From Chitinophaga rhizophila (lineage in GTDB: Bacteria; Bacteroidota; Bacteroidia; Chitinophagales; Chitinophagaceae): a stretch of 64,000 nucleotides of DNA. The number at the start of each line of letters is the position of its first letter. Position 1 is the stretch's first letter. The stretch lies in assembly GCF_019492185.1 (NCBI RefSeq), contig NZ_JAICCF010000002.1, positions 992,001 to 1,056,000 of the forward strand, written 5' to 3'. The translations under genes and the position numbers were made by a program. Of this stretch, positions 35,098-44,481 are shown in pieces. A model generated the notes under the pieces. That model was given only the letters and a program-made list of their open reading frames with translations. It did not search any database and had not been told where the DNA came from.

Positions 35098-36474
35098 TTA
35101 CAAATTACGTTTCTTATTCAGCACGTAAGAAATCTTAAACTCTAATGCCGGATAGATCTGCGGATCTTCAAATGAGGGCAGATCCCAACCGAGTCCTAAC
35201 CCTGCATGACCATTCAGTATCCACTTGCCACCAATAGACCGCTGCATACCCCAATGTACATTCATTAGTAGGGCATCTCTTGCTGCGCCATAATCGCCGA
35301 TAGAAGGACTTGTATACTTAAAGCGTACGCCCCAGTAGTTACCGGCATTCAGAAAGTCTGTCCGGTTTTTCCTTGCACGCTTATCACGGTTGTAGTAGTA
35401 CCGGGGATTGACTGACAGGTAGATACTGGGACTCAGCGGACTCAATTCATAGCTCACACCGCCATTCCACACATCATAGCCTCCCCCGATACCTGAAGCA
35501 AATTCAATCACAAACTTCTGTCCGACCGGTAGCTCGTATGCAATACCTGCGCCTAGCAAACCGAACTCCATCTTCGTCAGCGCACGTAATGGACGCGCTG
35601 TTACGCCCGTGTTATCATTACCAGGCTTCACTGTGTCAGCTGTAACAATAGCTTTTACCTCGTTAACAGACTTGCTGTTTGTAAGGTCTATCTGCCTGTC
35701 AGGAGTGGCTAACTCGTGCGCAGGCAATAACCTGATTTCCTCCCTGGCAGGTACATCCTGCGCTGTACCGGAAAGGTAAGCACTTGGTACAGATGCAGTC
35801 ACAGCATCCTCAGCAACAACGGAATGCCCCGTAGGTGTTGAGTTGCTGCCACTCGCAATAGCAGCGTGATCCGCAGCAGTGTTACGCACCTGTTCTTCCC
35901 GTTGTAGCTGCGTATCTGCAATATGCTTGTCTCCATTAAGTTGCGACTTAGTTGTCTGTGCTGCGGCAGCTGCTTGCCTATTTATTACCGGCGCTGGAGT
36001 AACACGCTCCTGTTTTGGAACAGCTGTCATTACTGAAGTACCCTGACCCGATTTATCAGGAGCAATACTATTTTTCTTTGCAGGAGCATTGTTTGCTACT
36101 GCGGTAGTCTTGGCCGTAGTATTCCTCGTAGCGGTTGCATGTGCTGCCGGGGGTGTATCCTGCAATATGATATGATCGTCTTTCACCCGGACATGTATAC
36201 CGGTAGTCTTTTCCAATTCCATCAGCCAGGCAGACAGTGTCTGGTCATGACGTGTAACAGTTATAACCCGGGATGGGCTCAGCTTCTTAGAGTTAAATGA
36301 AAATTCAAGATCTGTTTCCCTGGATAGCAGGCCAAGCAGATCTGCTACACGGATGGAGGTTGCGTTAACAACAATGTGTTTCGCTCCTTTCTCTTTATTC
36401 AGCTGAGCTTTTGTGACAACAGGCAGCTGTGCCATTCCTATCAGGAATGGAAAATAAATTGCCTTTTTAAACAT
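35098..36474 (-). CDS. STN-domain outer-membrane beta-barrel protein, non-SusC signal transducer
   Basis: 458 residues. A signal peptide (to TKAQ) is followed by an STN domain (about 33-108, IVVNATSIRVADLLGLLSRETDLEFSFNSKKL), a long Ala/Thr/Gln-rich linker (about 110-285) and a C-terminal barrel of roughly 160 residues (MEFGLLGAGIAYELPVGQKF ... LEFKISYVLNKK). No plug or TonB-receptor barrel is present. The STN domain is the part that talks to FecR proteins, and a FecR and ECF gene lie directly upstream. It may sense a surface or envelope condition instead of importing a nutrient. Confidence 0.75.
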   Translation of the reverse strand: MFKKAIYFPFLIGMAQLPVVTKAQLNKEKGAKHIVVNATSIRVADLLGLLSRETDLEFSFNSKKLSPSRVITVTRHDQTLSAWLMELEKTTGIHVRVKDDHIILQDTPPAAHATATRNTTAKTTAVANNAPAKKNSIAPDKSGQGTSVMTAVPKQERVTPAPVINRQAAAAAQTTKSQLNGDKHIADTQLQREEQVRNTAADHAAIASGSNSTPTGHSVVAEDAVTASVPSAYLSGTAQDVPAREEIRLLPAHELATPDRQIDLTNSKSVNEVKAIVTADTVKPGNDNTGVTARPLRALTKMEFGLLGAGIAYELPVGQKFVIEFASGIGGGYDVWNGGVSYELSPLSPSIYLSVNPRYYYNRDKRARKNRTDFLNAGNYWGVRFKYTSPSIGDYGAARDALLMNVHWGMQRSIGGKWILNGHAGLGLGWDLPSFEDPQIYPALEFKISYVLNKKRNL

Positions 36475-36498
36475 AGTACAGAATTATAGGTTAAGTGG

Positions 36499-37506
36499 CT
36501 AATTACAGCCGTTTCCGTTAATGTGAATGGTATTATCCTGCATCGTATAGGTAACATCCAGTGTGGCTGCAATGATATCCATGATATAGGTAACATCCCT
36601 GTCTTTAAAGTGGGCGGACATGCTACATTGTGATAACTGAGCATTATCCAATATGATCTTTACAGCAAATGCATTTTCAAGATGCCGGCAGATCTCGGGC
36701 AAAGGCATATCCTGGAAGAAAAAGTCCCGCGTAACATAACTAAAACTATTCTGGTCAAGCGTTGATATACCAGTCAGCGTACCCGTCACCTGGTCGTATA
36801 CGCCTGTTTGTCCGGCGCTGACAACCAGTTCTCTTTCGGCCGTATACAACTTCACTTTACCTGTTGCTACGGTTACAATAGTCCTGTTACTGAGGCTATC
36901 TTCCTTCACATTGAACGATGTACCCAGTACCATTATCTTCAACATACCTGCCTGCACAATGAACGGTTTGCCCTTGTCAGCAATCACATCAAAGTATCCT
37001 TCCCCCTGCAACAACACTTTCCGGTCGTGCTGACCATAGTCAGCAGCGTACTGAAGACTACTATTCCTGTTGATAACAACAGCAGAACTATCTGCCAACT
37101 GCCCCTTGCGTACACCTGAGGACGTGCCGTCTGTAAGCGCTTGTTGCCATACAGGATCTTTTTCCGTGGTAATATGAACGTAGGCGAACAGACCGGCGGT
37201 GAGCAATACACCTGAGATGACCGCAGCCATAGCATACCTGATCAGGAGGCTACGTCCGTTAACAGGTTTACTATCTTCTTCTAATGCCCCGGATAAGTCT
37301 TTCCATACTACATCGGGGGAAGGCGCATGATGTACCCGATTACCCGGCAACAGTTGCCATGCCTGCTGCAAACGTGCAAACTCTTTACTGTTTGTATCAT
37401 CCGCCAGCCAGTCATCTACTGCCATAGCTTCTTCCGGCGTCGCTTCACCGGCAAGGTACCTGGTTAGCATTGTAATATCTATTTCAATGTTCTGATGTAT
37501 ACTCAT
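36499..37506 (-). CDS. FecR-type anti-sigma factor
   Basis: 335 residues. An N-terminal anti-sigma segment (ITMLTRYLAGEATPEEAMAVDDWLADD) precedes a membrane helix (YAMAAVISGVLLTAGLFAYVHI) and the FecR domain (VLLQGEGYFDV, IMVLGTSFNVKED). The C-terminal STN-interacting region is YVTRDFFFQDMPLPEICRHLENAFAVKI. It is shorter than the other two FecR proteins here. It starts 6 bases after the sigma stop codon and ends 24 bases before the STN-barrel gene. Confidence 0.9.
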   Translation of the reverse strand: MSIHQNIEIDITMLTRYLAGEATPEEAMAVDDWLADDTNSKEFARLQQAWQLLPGNRVHHAPSPDVVWKDLSGALEEDSKPVNGRSLLIRYAMAAVISGVLLTAGLFAYVHITTEKDPVWQQALTDGTSSGVRKGQLADSSAVVINRNSSLQYAADYGQHDRKVLLQGEGYFDVIADKGKPFIVQAGMLKIMVLGTSFNVKEDSLSNRTIVTVATGKVKLYTAERELVVSAGQTGVYDQVTGTLTGISTLDQNSFSYVTRDFFFQDMPLPEICRHLENAFAVKIILDNAQLSQCSMSAHFKDRDVTYIMDIIAATLDVTYTMQDNTIHINGNGCN

Positions 37507-37512
37507 GCAGCG

Positions 37513-38082
37513 CTATTTGAAGTATGCAATAATGATTACAGTAATTGTAATGAGGTCAGCAAGTTGCTCTCTCATTATTTTCAAGGCTTTTCCCATCTGT
37601 ACTTCTACTGTTTTAACTGATATGTTAAGTTCTTCTGCTATCTCTGCATATTTCTTTTCCTCAAAGCGACTTTTACAAAACACTTCTCTGCATCTGGGAG
37701 GTAATGCGTCTATTGCTGCATGTATCCGGTTGTTAATTTCCCTGTTTTCAGCGCGTTCTTCGACGTAGTCTTCCTTATGAGTAGCCAACACAGCATTCGC
37801 ATAACTACGTTTCACTTTTTTGTTCCGGAAGATATTCAGGCAGTCCCGCTGGACAGTTGTATACAAATAAGCCCTACCTGCCACCTCCAGACTGACCTCT
37901 TCCCTTTTCTGCCATAACTTTACAAATGCCTGCTGTACCACATCCCTGGCTTCCTCGTTATCCTGTAAAAGTGTAAAGGCATAGCGGTGCAGGCGTTCAA
38001 AATTATCCTGAAAGCACTGCTTATAAACGTCCTTCTCACCAGAGGGGTTGATCAGTTTATTCAATGTGTACAACTTTTGCAT
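37513..38082 (-). CDS. ECF-type sigma factor
   Basis: 189 residues, Bacteroidota ECF type. Region 2: NFERLHRYAFTLLQDNEEARDVVQQAFVKLWQ across residues 28-59. Region 4: ALPPRCREVFCKSRFEEKKYAEIAEELNISVKTVEVQMGKAL. It ends in an odd hydrophobic tail (LITITVIIIAYFK) that might lie at the membrane. It forms one operon with the FecR and STN-barrel genes. Confidence 0.92.
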   Translation of the reverse strand: MQKLYTLNKLINPSGEKDVYKQCFQDNFERLHRYAFTLLQDNEEARDVVQQAFVKLWQKREEVSLEVAGRAYLYTTVQRDCLNIFRNKKVKRSYANAVLATHKEDYVEERAENREINNRIHAAIDALPPRCREVFCKSRFEEKKYAEIAEELNISVKTVEVQMGKALKIMREQLADLITITVIIIAYFK

Positions 38083-38152
38083 GACCGGTTATATATTAGA
38101 CACGCCAGCGACGTTAAACCCTTACTATTTACCTAAAAATATTTTTAAGTCC

Positions 38153-38160
38153 TATTTTTG
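38153..38160 (+). promoter_or_regulatory. -7 box TATTTTTG of the GNAT gene
   Basis: TAnnTTTG match about 20-35 bases before the possible start codons; no clear -33 TTG. Confidence 0.45.
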
Positions 38161-38178
38161 CCATCTGTTCAATCATTC

Positions 38179-38679
38179 ATGAGCAGATATACCATGCCAG
38201 TAACAATCAGAACTATTACGCCGGCAGATAATGCCGCTTTAGCCGCTATCATCCGCGCTACGTTTGATGAATTTGAGACGATACCGAAGACAGGCACTGT
38301 TTACGCTGACCCGGAGACAGACCACTTGTATGAGCTTTTCCAACAGCCAGGAAGCGCCTATTACATCGCAGAAGAGGACGGTGTGATATTGGGCGGATGC
38401 GGGCTCTTCCCTACAGCAGGGTTGCCGCCTGCCTGCGCTGAACTAGTGAAGTATTATCTTAGCAGTGCTGCAAGAGGCAAAGGGATAGGTAAAACATTGA
38501 TGGAGAGAACTTTTGAGGGTGCGCGCGAACTCGGGTATAAAGAGTTATATTTGGAATCATTTCCTGATTTTACAAAGGCGATCAGTATCTATGAAAAGGC
38601 AGGTTTCCGTTACCTGGATAAGCCATTGGGTAATTCCGGGCATTTTGCCTGTACCGTGTGGATGCTGAAACCACTCTGA
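38179..38679 (+). CDS. GNAT-family N-acetyltransferase
   Basis: 166 residues. It transfers an acetyl group from acetyl-CoA to an unknown amine. The fold is seen in VTIRTITPADNAALAAIIRATFDEF, the acetyl-CoA loop AARGKGIGKTLME and the C-terminal GYKELYLES...AISIYEKAGFRYLDKP. ATG 38179 is taken as the start; ATG 38194 (MPVTIRTIT) is equally plausible. It is divergent from the ECF sigma gene. Confidence 0.88.
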   Translation: MSRYTMPVTIRTITPADNAALAAIIRATFDEFETIPKTGTVYADPETDHLYELFQQPGSAYYIAEEDGVILGGCGLFPTAGLPPACAELVKYYLSSAARGKGIGKTLMERTFEGARELGYKELYLESFPDFTKAISIYEKAGFRYLDKPLGNSGHFACTVWMLKPL

Positions 38680-39773
38680 TAAACAACCGTCCATCTGGTT
38701 TTGTCCATATTATCTCCGGTGCCTGGCCGCATATATTTGTTGGTGAATCAATGTATACGGCCGGGGCAACGGCACATTCAATATAACTTGCATAATTAAG
38801 GTGAGTGATCAAGTCCACCTCTTGGCCGTCGCTTGGTCGTCGCTTGGCCGTCGCTTGTTCTACCCTTCTCCATCGCCTGACCATTTCTTTTTAACACCTT
38901 ATCCGCAGATTCATCTTTCCCTCTTTTGCTCTTGTTCGTCGCTTGGCCGTCGCTTGTTCTACCCTTGTTATACCCTTCTCCATCGCCTGACTATTTCTTT
39001 TTACCACCTTATCCGCAGATTCATCTTTCCCTCTTCTACTCTTGTTCGTCACTTCGCCGTCGCTTGTTCTACCCTTGTTATACCCTTCTCCATCGCCTGA
39101 CCGTTTCTTTTTACCGAATTATCCGCAGATCCATCTTTCCCTCTTCTACTTTTGTTCGTCGCTTCGCCGTCGCTTGTTCTACCCTTGGTATACCCTTCTC
39201 CATCGCCTGACTATTTCTTTTTACCGCATTATCCGCAGATTCATCTTTCCCTCTTCTGCTCTTGTTCGTCGCTTCGCCGTCGCTTGTTCTACCCTTGTTA
39301 TACCCTTCTCCATCGCCTGACCGTTTCTCTTTACCACCTTATCCGCAGATTCATCTTTCCCTCTTCTGCTCTTGGCCGTCGCTTCGTAAACTCTACACCT
39401 TCCGATCCCGCACCCACCATCATAAGTGATCACATTTTAGACATTTACCATAACCAACTCACTCACGGTCAATCACTTTCGCGCACATCACTTCAGTCTG
39501 ACCATCACTTAAAAGTATGTACAGGCTTACTACAACCGCAACCATAATAACATTAACGCAACAAACAAAAATAACCAGCACATTAGGCGTCAACAACAAA
39601 CAGGCAATTTATCAGGAAGATATCTCTGCTATGATTACTTAAGTGCAAAAACCCAGCAAGTACTGCGAAAACATCTTGATATTCAATAGAATACAAACCT
39701 CCGTCACACGGGATTCTTAATTTTAAAATCCAGATTTTTTTCGTTAACTTCCAGTAAATACCCCTTGTTGCCC
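38680..39773. other. long intergenic region built around the 11-nt word array
   Basis: About 1.1 kb without a credible gene. The middle is the tandem array (38822-39393). To the right, 39394-39540, short words such as ATCACTT recur out of register, as if the array were decaying. The promoter of the purine genes should lie near 39700. Confidence 0.6.
38822..39393. repeat. tandem array: 11-nt words in 110-bp higher-order units
   Basis: The sequence divides without remainder into 52 consecutive 11-base words. Common ones are TTGGCCGTCGC, TTGTTCGTCGC, TTGTTCTACCC, TTGTTATACCC, TTCTCCATCGC, TTATCCGCAGA and TTCATCTTTCC. The series repeats every ten words: CATCGCCTGA starts at 38871, 38981, 39091, 39201 and 39311, exactly 110 bases apart. 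Neither 11 nor 110 is a multiple of three, so any frame through it changes each unit; I treat it as non-coding. The same words occur at 24610-24664. Confidence 0.95.
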
Positions 39774-41189
39774 GTGCTGAAATTTATCCTGAATAACAAC
39801 AATATTGCTACCTCGCTGTCTCCGGGTATGCCGTTACTTGATTTTATCAGGTATCAGCAGCACCTGATGGGTACCAAAACTGGATGTAATGAAGGAGATT
39901 GTGGCGCTTGTACGGTATTAACAGGAGAACTGAAACAGGACGTACTGGTATACCGGACTATGACTTCCTGCCTCATGCCCCTGGGCAATGCACATGGGAA
40001 ACATATTGTAACGATAGAAGGAATCAATATGCTGCCGGCATTGAATCCGGTGCAGCAGGCAATGGTCGATAACTGTGCGACGCAATGTGGATTCTGCACA
40101 CCCGGACTCGTGATGTCGCTGGCCGGATATTGCCTGGACCGGACACCGGCCAGCACTGAAGGGGCCATCGCAGCTATTGATGGAAACATCTGCCGCTGCA
40201 CCGGCTATAAATCCATCGAAAAGGCGGCGGCGCAAGTGGCTACCCTGCTCACTGACAAAAACGAGCAGGAACCGGCCTTATTTGCCGTAGAACGTCAAAT
40301 GCTACCCAACTACTTCTCGGGGATAAAAGACAGGCTTAAATGCCTTATTATGACCCTTAACGGCGAACTGAATCCACCGGCAGAGAGTAAACCCCGTTTT
40401 GTAGCAGGAGGCACCGACCTGTATGTACAACAACCGGAGGCCATACAGGAACATCCTATACGTTTCTTGCTCGGCCAGGAGCTACTGAAAGGCATTACAC
40501 AGGAAGAAGGCCGTTGTATACTCGGTGCGTCGGTTACCGTCAGTGATCTGCTGGAATCAGCCATCATGCGAAAACACTTTCCGGCACTGGATAATTATCT
40601 GCAACTCGTCTCTTCCACTCCCATCAGGAATATGGCGACCATTGCAGGCAATTTCGTGAACGCCTCTCCCATCGGAGATATGACCATCTTTTTTCTGGCG
40701 CTTGATACCACGCTTGAACTAAGTGACGGACAATCAACCCGGACATTGCCGCTCCGCGAATTGTACACTGGTTATAAGAAACTGCGTAAACGGCCGGAAG
40801 AATACATTACCCGATGCTGGTTTGAACTGCCCGGTCCTGATACGGGGTTCCATTTTGAGAAAGTCAGCAAACGCCAGCATCTGGATATAGCAAGCGTTAA
40901 CAGTGCAATCAGTATCACAATGGCAGGCAATCTGATAGGCAATGTGCGTATTGCCGCTGGTGGAGTTGGTCCGGTACCGATGTTACTTACAGAAACTGCT
41001 GCATTTCTAAAAGGTCAGGCACCAGGTACCGCTATGATCAAACAGGCATGTGCCGTTGCGCAACTCGAAATCACGCCTATCAGTGATGCCCGTGGTACTG
41101 CGGAATATAAACGACTACTGCTGCAACAACTGATAAAAGCACATTTTATTACCCTGTTCCCCTCCTTGCAGGTGGAACTGTTATTATAA
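39774..41189 (+). CDS. xdhA: xanthine dehydrogenase, small subunit (2Fe-2S and FAD)
   Basis: About 471 residues. It passes electrons from the molybdenum subunit to NAD. The N-terminal ferredoxin domain has GCNEGDCGACTVLTG, the second cluster CGFCTPG...CRCTGY, and the FAD domain FVAGGTDLYVQ and SSTPIRNMATIAGNFVNASPIGD. GTG 39774 gives the normal beginning (MLKFILNNN); TTG 39765 is an alternative. First gene of the purine catabolism cluster. Confidence 0.93.
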   Translation: MLKFILNNNNIATSLSPGMPLLDFIRYQQHLMGTKTGCNEGDCGACTVLTGELKQDVLVYRTMTSCLMPLGNAHGKHIVTIEGINMLPALNPVQQAMVDNCATQCGFCTPGLVMSLAGYCLDRTPASTEGAIAAIDGNICRCTGYKSIEKAAAQVATLLTDKNEQEPALFAVERQMLPNYFSGIKDRLKCLIMTLNGELNPPAESKPRFVAGGTDLYVQQPEAIQEHPIRFLLGQELLKGITQEEGRCILGASVTVSDLLESAIMRKHFPALDNYLQLVSSTPIRNMATIAGNFVNASPIGDMTIFFLALDTTLELSDGQSTRTLPLRELYTGYKKLRKRPEEYITRCWFELPGPDTGFHFEKVSKRQHLDIASVNSAISITMAGNLIGNVRIAAGGVGPVPMLLTETAAFLKGQAPGTAMIKQACAVAQLEITPISDARGTAEYKRLLLQQLIKAHFITLFPSLQVELLL

Positions 41190-41195
41190 TCCAGT

Positions 41196-43505
41196 ATGAA
41201 AAATATCGATTCCATCACTCATGTAAGCGGTACCTCTGTGTATCTGGATGATGTGCCGGTAATAAACGGTACATTGTACGGTGCAGCCTTCGGTTCGCCG
41301 TGTGCACATGGCGTGATCAGCGAGTTGATACTGGATGACGCCCTGCAGCTTCCGGAGGTAGTGCGCATCTTTACTGCGGCAGACATTCCCGGTCATAATG
41401 AGATAGGTGGCATTATCAAAGATGAACCTTTGCTGGCAGATACGCACGTCCATTTCTGTGGTATGCCTATCGCATTTGTAGTTGCCCGGTCACGAGAAGC
41501 AGCAAGAGCTGCGGTTAAAAAGATCCGGGTGAAAATAACGTCCTTACCTGTCATCACTGATCCGCGTGAAGCGCAGGCAAAAGGTGAACTGATTGTCCCT
41601 CCACGCACCTTTCGGCTGGGCAATACAGACAGCGCATGGGAACAGTGTGCGTACGTCATTACGGGCAATGCAGACATTAACGGACAGGAGCACCTGTACA
41701 TTGAAACGCAGGGCGCTTACGCCATCCCACAGGAAAATAACAGTCTGCGCATCTATTCATCTACCCAGGGACCAACCGCTGTACAGCGTGCAGTATCCGG
41801 AATTATCGGGCAGCCCATGCACCGGTTTGAGGTGATTGTAACGAGGTTGGGCGGCGGCTTTGGCGGCAAGGAAGATCAGGCTAACACCTGGGCTGCGCTG
41901 TGTGCACTGGCGGCATGGCGGCTGAACAAGCCTGTCAAGTACGCTTTACACAGGATGGAAGATATGGCTATGACCGGCAAACGTCACCCCTATGCGGCCG
42001 ACTTTAAAATTGGTCTGGACAAAGACCTGAAGATACTCGCTTATGAAGCATCCTTCTTTCAGAATGCAGGCGCTTCCGCAGATCTTTCGCCAGCGGTACT
42101 GGCAAGAACCTTATTTCACTGTACTAACTCCTACTACATCCCACATGTTACTGCAACAGGCTGGAGTTGCCGTACAAACCTGCCTCCTAATACTGCCTTC
42201 AGAGGCTTTGGCGGTCCACAGGGCATGTTTGTAATAGAGGCGGCCATCGCCAAAGCAGCACACGTATTACAGGTAGATGCGGCACTGATACAACGCAGGA
42301 ACCTGATTCGCAGCGGACAACCATTTCCATACGGACAGATTGCTGAAAGCGAAGCGCCACTTTGCTGGGAGAAACTGGAAGAACGGTTTGACATTACAGA
42401 ACAACAGCGTAAGGTGAAGCAGTTCAATGAAAATAACAGCCTGTTCAAAAAGGGGATAGCACTGATGCCGGTGTGCTTTGGCATATCATTTACCAATACC
42501 CTGATGAATAATGCGCGGTCGCTGGTACATGTGTATTCAGATGGCAGCGTGGGTATCAGTACGGGTGCTGTTGAAATGGGACAAGGCGTAAACACAAAGA
42601 TATTGCAGGTAGCTGCACAGGTATTTTCTATTCCTGCGGATAAGGTCAGACTTCATCATACAAGCACCAATACTATCGCTAACACATCTCCCTCTGCGGC
42701 CAGCGCTACTGCTGATCTGAATGGCAAAGCTACGCTCATTGCCTGTACTGCCATAGTTGAACGATTGAAGCAACTGGCAGCGGTAACATTTGCGGTTACA
42801 CCTGCAGATATCACACTGGTAAACGGACATGTACTTGTTAACGGGCTGCCGTCTGCCTGGGATTGGTATCAGCTGGTAACAACCGCGTTTGCGAAACGCA
42901 TCTGCCTGTCTGAACACGGGCATTATGCTACTCCGCAGATACACTACGACGCAGTGAATGAAAAGGGGCATCCTTTCGCGTATCATGTGTATGGCACTGC
43001 CATGCTTGAAGCAACAGTAGATTGTATCCGAGGAACATATACCATTGACGCGGTGAAGGTGGTACATGATTTTGGCAATAGTATGAATACAGATATTGAT
43101 CGTGGCCAGATAGAAGGCGGCATTGTGCAGGGTATTGGCTGGATGACCATGGAGGAAGTGCTGTATGACAGGGACGGTAAGCTCCGCTCGAATGCATTAT
43201 CTACCTACAAGGTACCTGACATCTATGCAGCGCCTGCAACGATAGCGATTGAAGCCTTACAGACTGACCGTGATAACCTGGCAGTCTTCCGATCAAAGGC
43301 TGTGGGCGAGCCTCCGCTTATGTATGGTATAGGTGCCTGGTTTGCTTTACAGAATGCTGTACGCGCATTCCACCCGAATGCTGATATTCCTTTCGTTACT
43401 CCTATGACACCAGAGAAGGTATTGATGGCTTTATATTCTACAACCAATCCGGAAACGAATCATCCACATGCAGAAACAGTTAGTCACCTGGGAATTGATC
43501 AGTAA
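41196..43505 (+). CDS. xdhB: xanthine dehydrogenase, molybdopterin-binding large subunit
   Basis: 769 residues. It oxidises hypoxanthine and xanthine to urate. Conserved sites are the molybdopterin loops LGGGFGGKED and FRGFGGPQG and the catalytic Glu in VGEPPLMYGIG near the C-terminus, the equivalent of the general base of bovine xanthine oxidase. It starts 6 bases after the small-subunit stop codon and overlaps the XdhC start by 38 bases, which indicates a tightly coupled operon. Confidence 0.95.
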   Translation: MKNIDSITHVSGTSVYLDDVPVINGTLYGAAFGSPCAHGVISELILDDALQLPEVVRIFTAADIPGHNEIGGIIKDEPLLADTHVHFCGMPIAFVVARSREAARAAVKKIRVKITSLPVITDPREAQAKGELIVPPRTFRLGNTDSAWEQCAYVITGNADINGQEHLYIETQGAYAIPQENNSLRIYSSTQGPTAVQRAVSGIIGQPMHRFEVIVTRLGGGFGGKEDQANTWAALCALAAWRLNKPVKYALHRMEDMAMTGKRHPYAADFKIGLDKDLKILAYEASFFQNAGASADLSPAVLARTLFHCTNSYYIPHVTATGWSCRTNLPPNTAFRGFGGPQGMFVIEAAIAKAAHVLQVDAALIQRRNLIRSGQPFPYGQIAESEAPLCWEKLEERFDITEQQRKVKQFNENNSLFKKGIALMPVCFGISFTNTLMNNARSLVHVYSDGSVGISTGAVEMGQGVNTKILQVAAQVFSIPADKVRLHHTSTNTIANTSPSAASATADLNGKATLIACTAIVERLKQLAAVTFAVTPADITLVNGHVLVNGLPSAWDWYQLVTTAFAKRICLSEHGHYATPQIHYDAVNEKGHPFAYHVYGTAMLEATVDCIRGTYTIDAVKVVHDFGNSMNTDIDRGQIEGGIVQGIGWMTMEEVLYDRDGKLRSNALSTYKVPDIYAAPATIAIEALQTDRDNLAVFRSKAVGEPPLMYGIGAWFALQNAVRAFHPNADIPFVTPMTPEKVLMALYSTTNPETNHPHAETVSHLGIDQ

Positions 43506-44481
43506 GAGCCTGCGGCAGAATGTACCTGTCATGCTCCTCTATGTACTGGATAGCCACGGCAGCAGCCCTGGCAGAAGAGGTTTTTTTATGGCAGTCAATC
43601 AAGCCGGAGAAATAGCAGGATCTATCGGCGGAGGTATCATGGAACATAAGTTTGTCGAGATGGCCAGGGAACAACTGGGGCATTTCGCAACCTCGTATTC
43701 CATTCATCAGCAATATCATGACAAAGCCGCTGCCAGGCAGCAAAGCGGTATGATCTGCTCTGGAGATCAGGCTATATTACTGTATAAGCTGACGCCCGAC
43801 AGTATTACGCCGGTGAATAAGATCATTGCCTGCCTTTCGCAGCATCAACAGGGTATACTGGAATTGTCTCCTATGGGACTGCAATTTACACCAGACATAA
43901 AAGGCAGGCCTGACTGTGAATACCATTTGCAGTCAGAACTGGACTGGTACTACAAAGAGAAGATCGGATACCAGGAATACCTGTATATTGTTGGCGGCGG
44001 GCATTGCTCACTCGCCCTGTCAGAGGTGGCGCGCAAACTTGATTTCTATGTGCATATTTTTGAAGACAGACCACAATTACATACGCTTCAACAGAATACT
44101 GCGGCCCATGAAAAGACAATTGTGAGAGATTACAGTCAACTGGAAATAATGATCCCTTCGGGAGAGCATCATTACGTGGTGATCATGACGATGGGGTACC
44201 GCACAGATGATATTGCCCTGCGGGCTTTACTCCGCAAATCATTCAGGTATTGCGGAGTACTGGGCAGTGCAGCTAAAATAGATAAGATGTTTGAAGCCTA
44301 TCAGGAAGAAGGCATTCATGATTCATTACTGAGTCGGCTGTATGCACCCGTTGGTATAGAGATCGGCAGTCAGACGCCGGAAGAGATAGCAGTTAGTATT
44401 GCAGCGCAGCTGGTGCAGGTAAGGCATCAGCCTACTCCCTCGTTATTGTCGCGGCGATCAGACCATAAGGCTCATCAGTAG
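43468..44481 (+). CDS. xdhC: XdhC-type molybdenum cofactor insertion/sulfuration protein
   Basis: 337 residues. XdhC binds the molybdenum cofactor and delivers it in sulfurated form to xanthine dehydrogenase. The N-terminal domain has VMLLYVLDSHGSSPGRRGFFMAV and GSIGGGIMEH; the C-terminal Rossmann domain has LYIVGGGHCSLALSEVARKLDFYVHIFEDR and GIEIGSQTPEEIAVSIAAQLV. The last 50 bases overlap the end of the uricase gene on the other strand. Confidence 0.93.
   Translation: MQKQLVTWELISKSLRQNVPVMLLYVLDSHGSSPGRRGFFMAVNQAGEIAGSIGGGIMEHKFVEMAREQLGHFATSYSIHQQYHDKAAARQQSGMICSGDQAILLYKLTPDSITPVNKIIACLSQHQQGILELSPMGLQFTPDIKGRPDCEYHLQSELDWYYKEKIGYQEYLYIVGGGHCSLALSEVARKLDFYVHIFEDRPQLHTLQQNTAAHEKTIVRDYSQLEIMIPSGEHHYVVIMTMGYRTDDIALRALLRKSFRYCGVLGSAAKIDKMFEAYQEEGIHDSLLSRLYAPVGIEIGSQTPEEIAVSIAAQLVQVRHQPTPSLLSRRSDHKAHQ

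Noticed and set aside
38822-39393. CRISPR array
   Set aside because: There are no unique spacers; every part of the 110-bp unit is repeated, and no cas genes are near.
38801-39547. Four overlapping plus-strand reading frames of 92-131 codons, and minus-strand frames, across the 11-nt array
   Set aside because: They are the same repeat read in shifting frames; a 110-bp unit is not a multiple of three and composition follows the repeat, not protein constraints.
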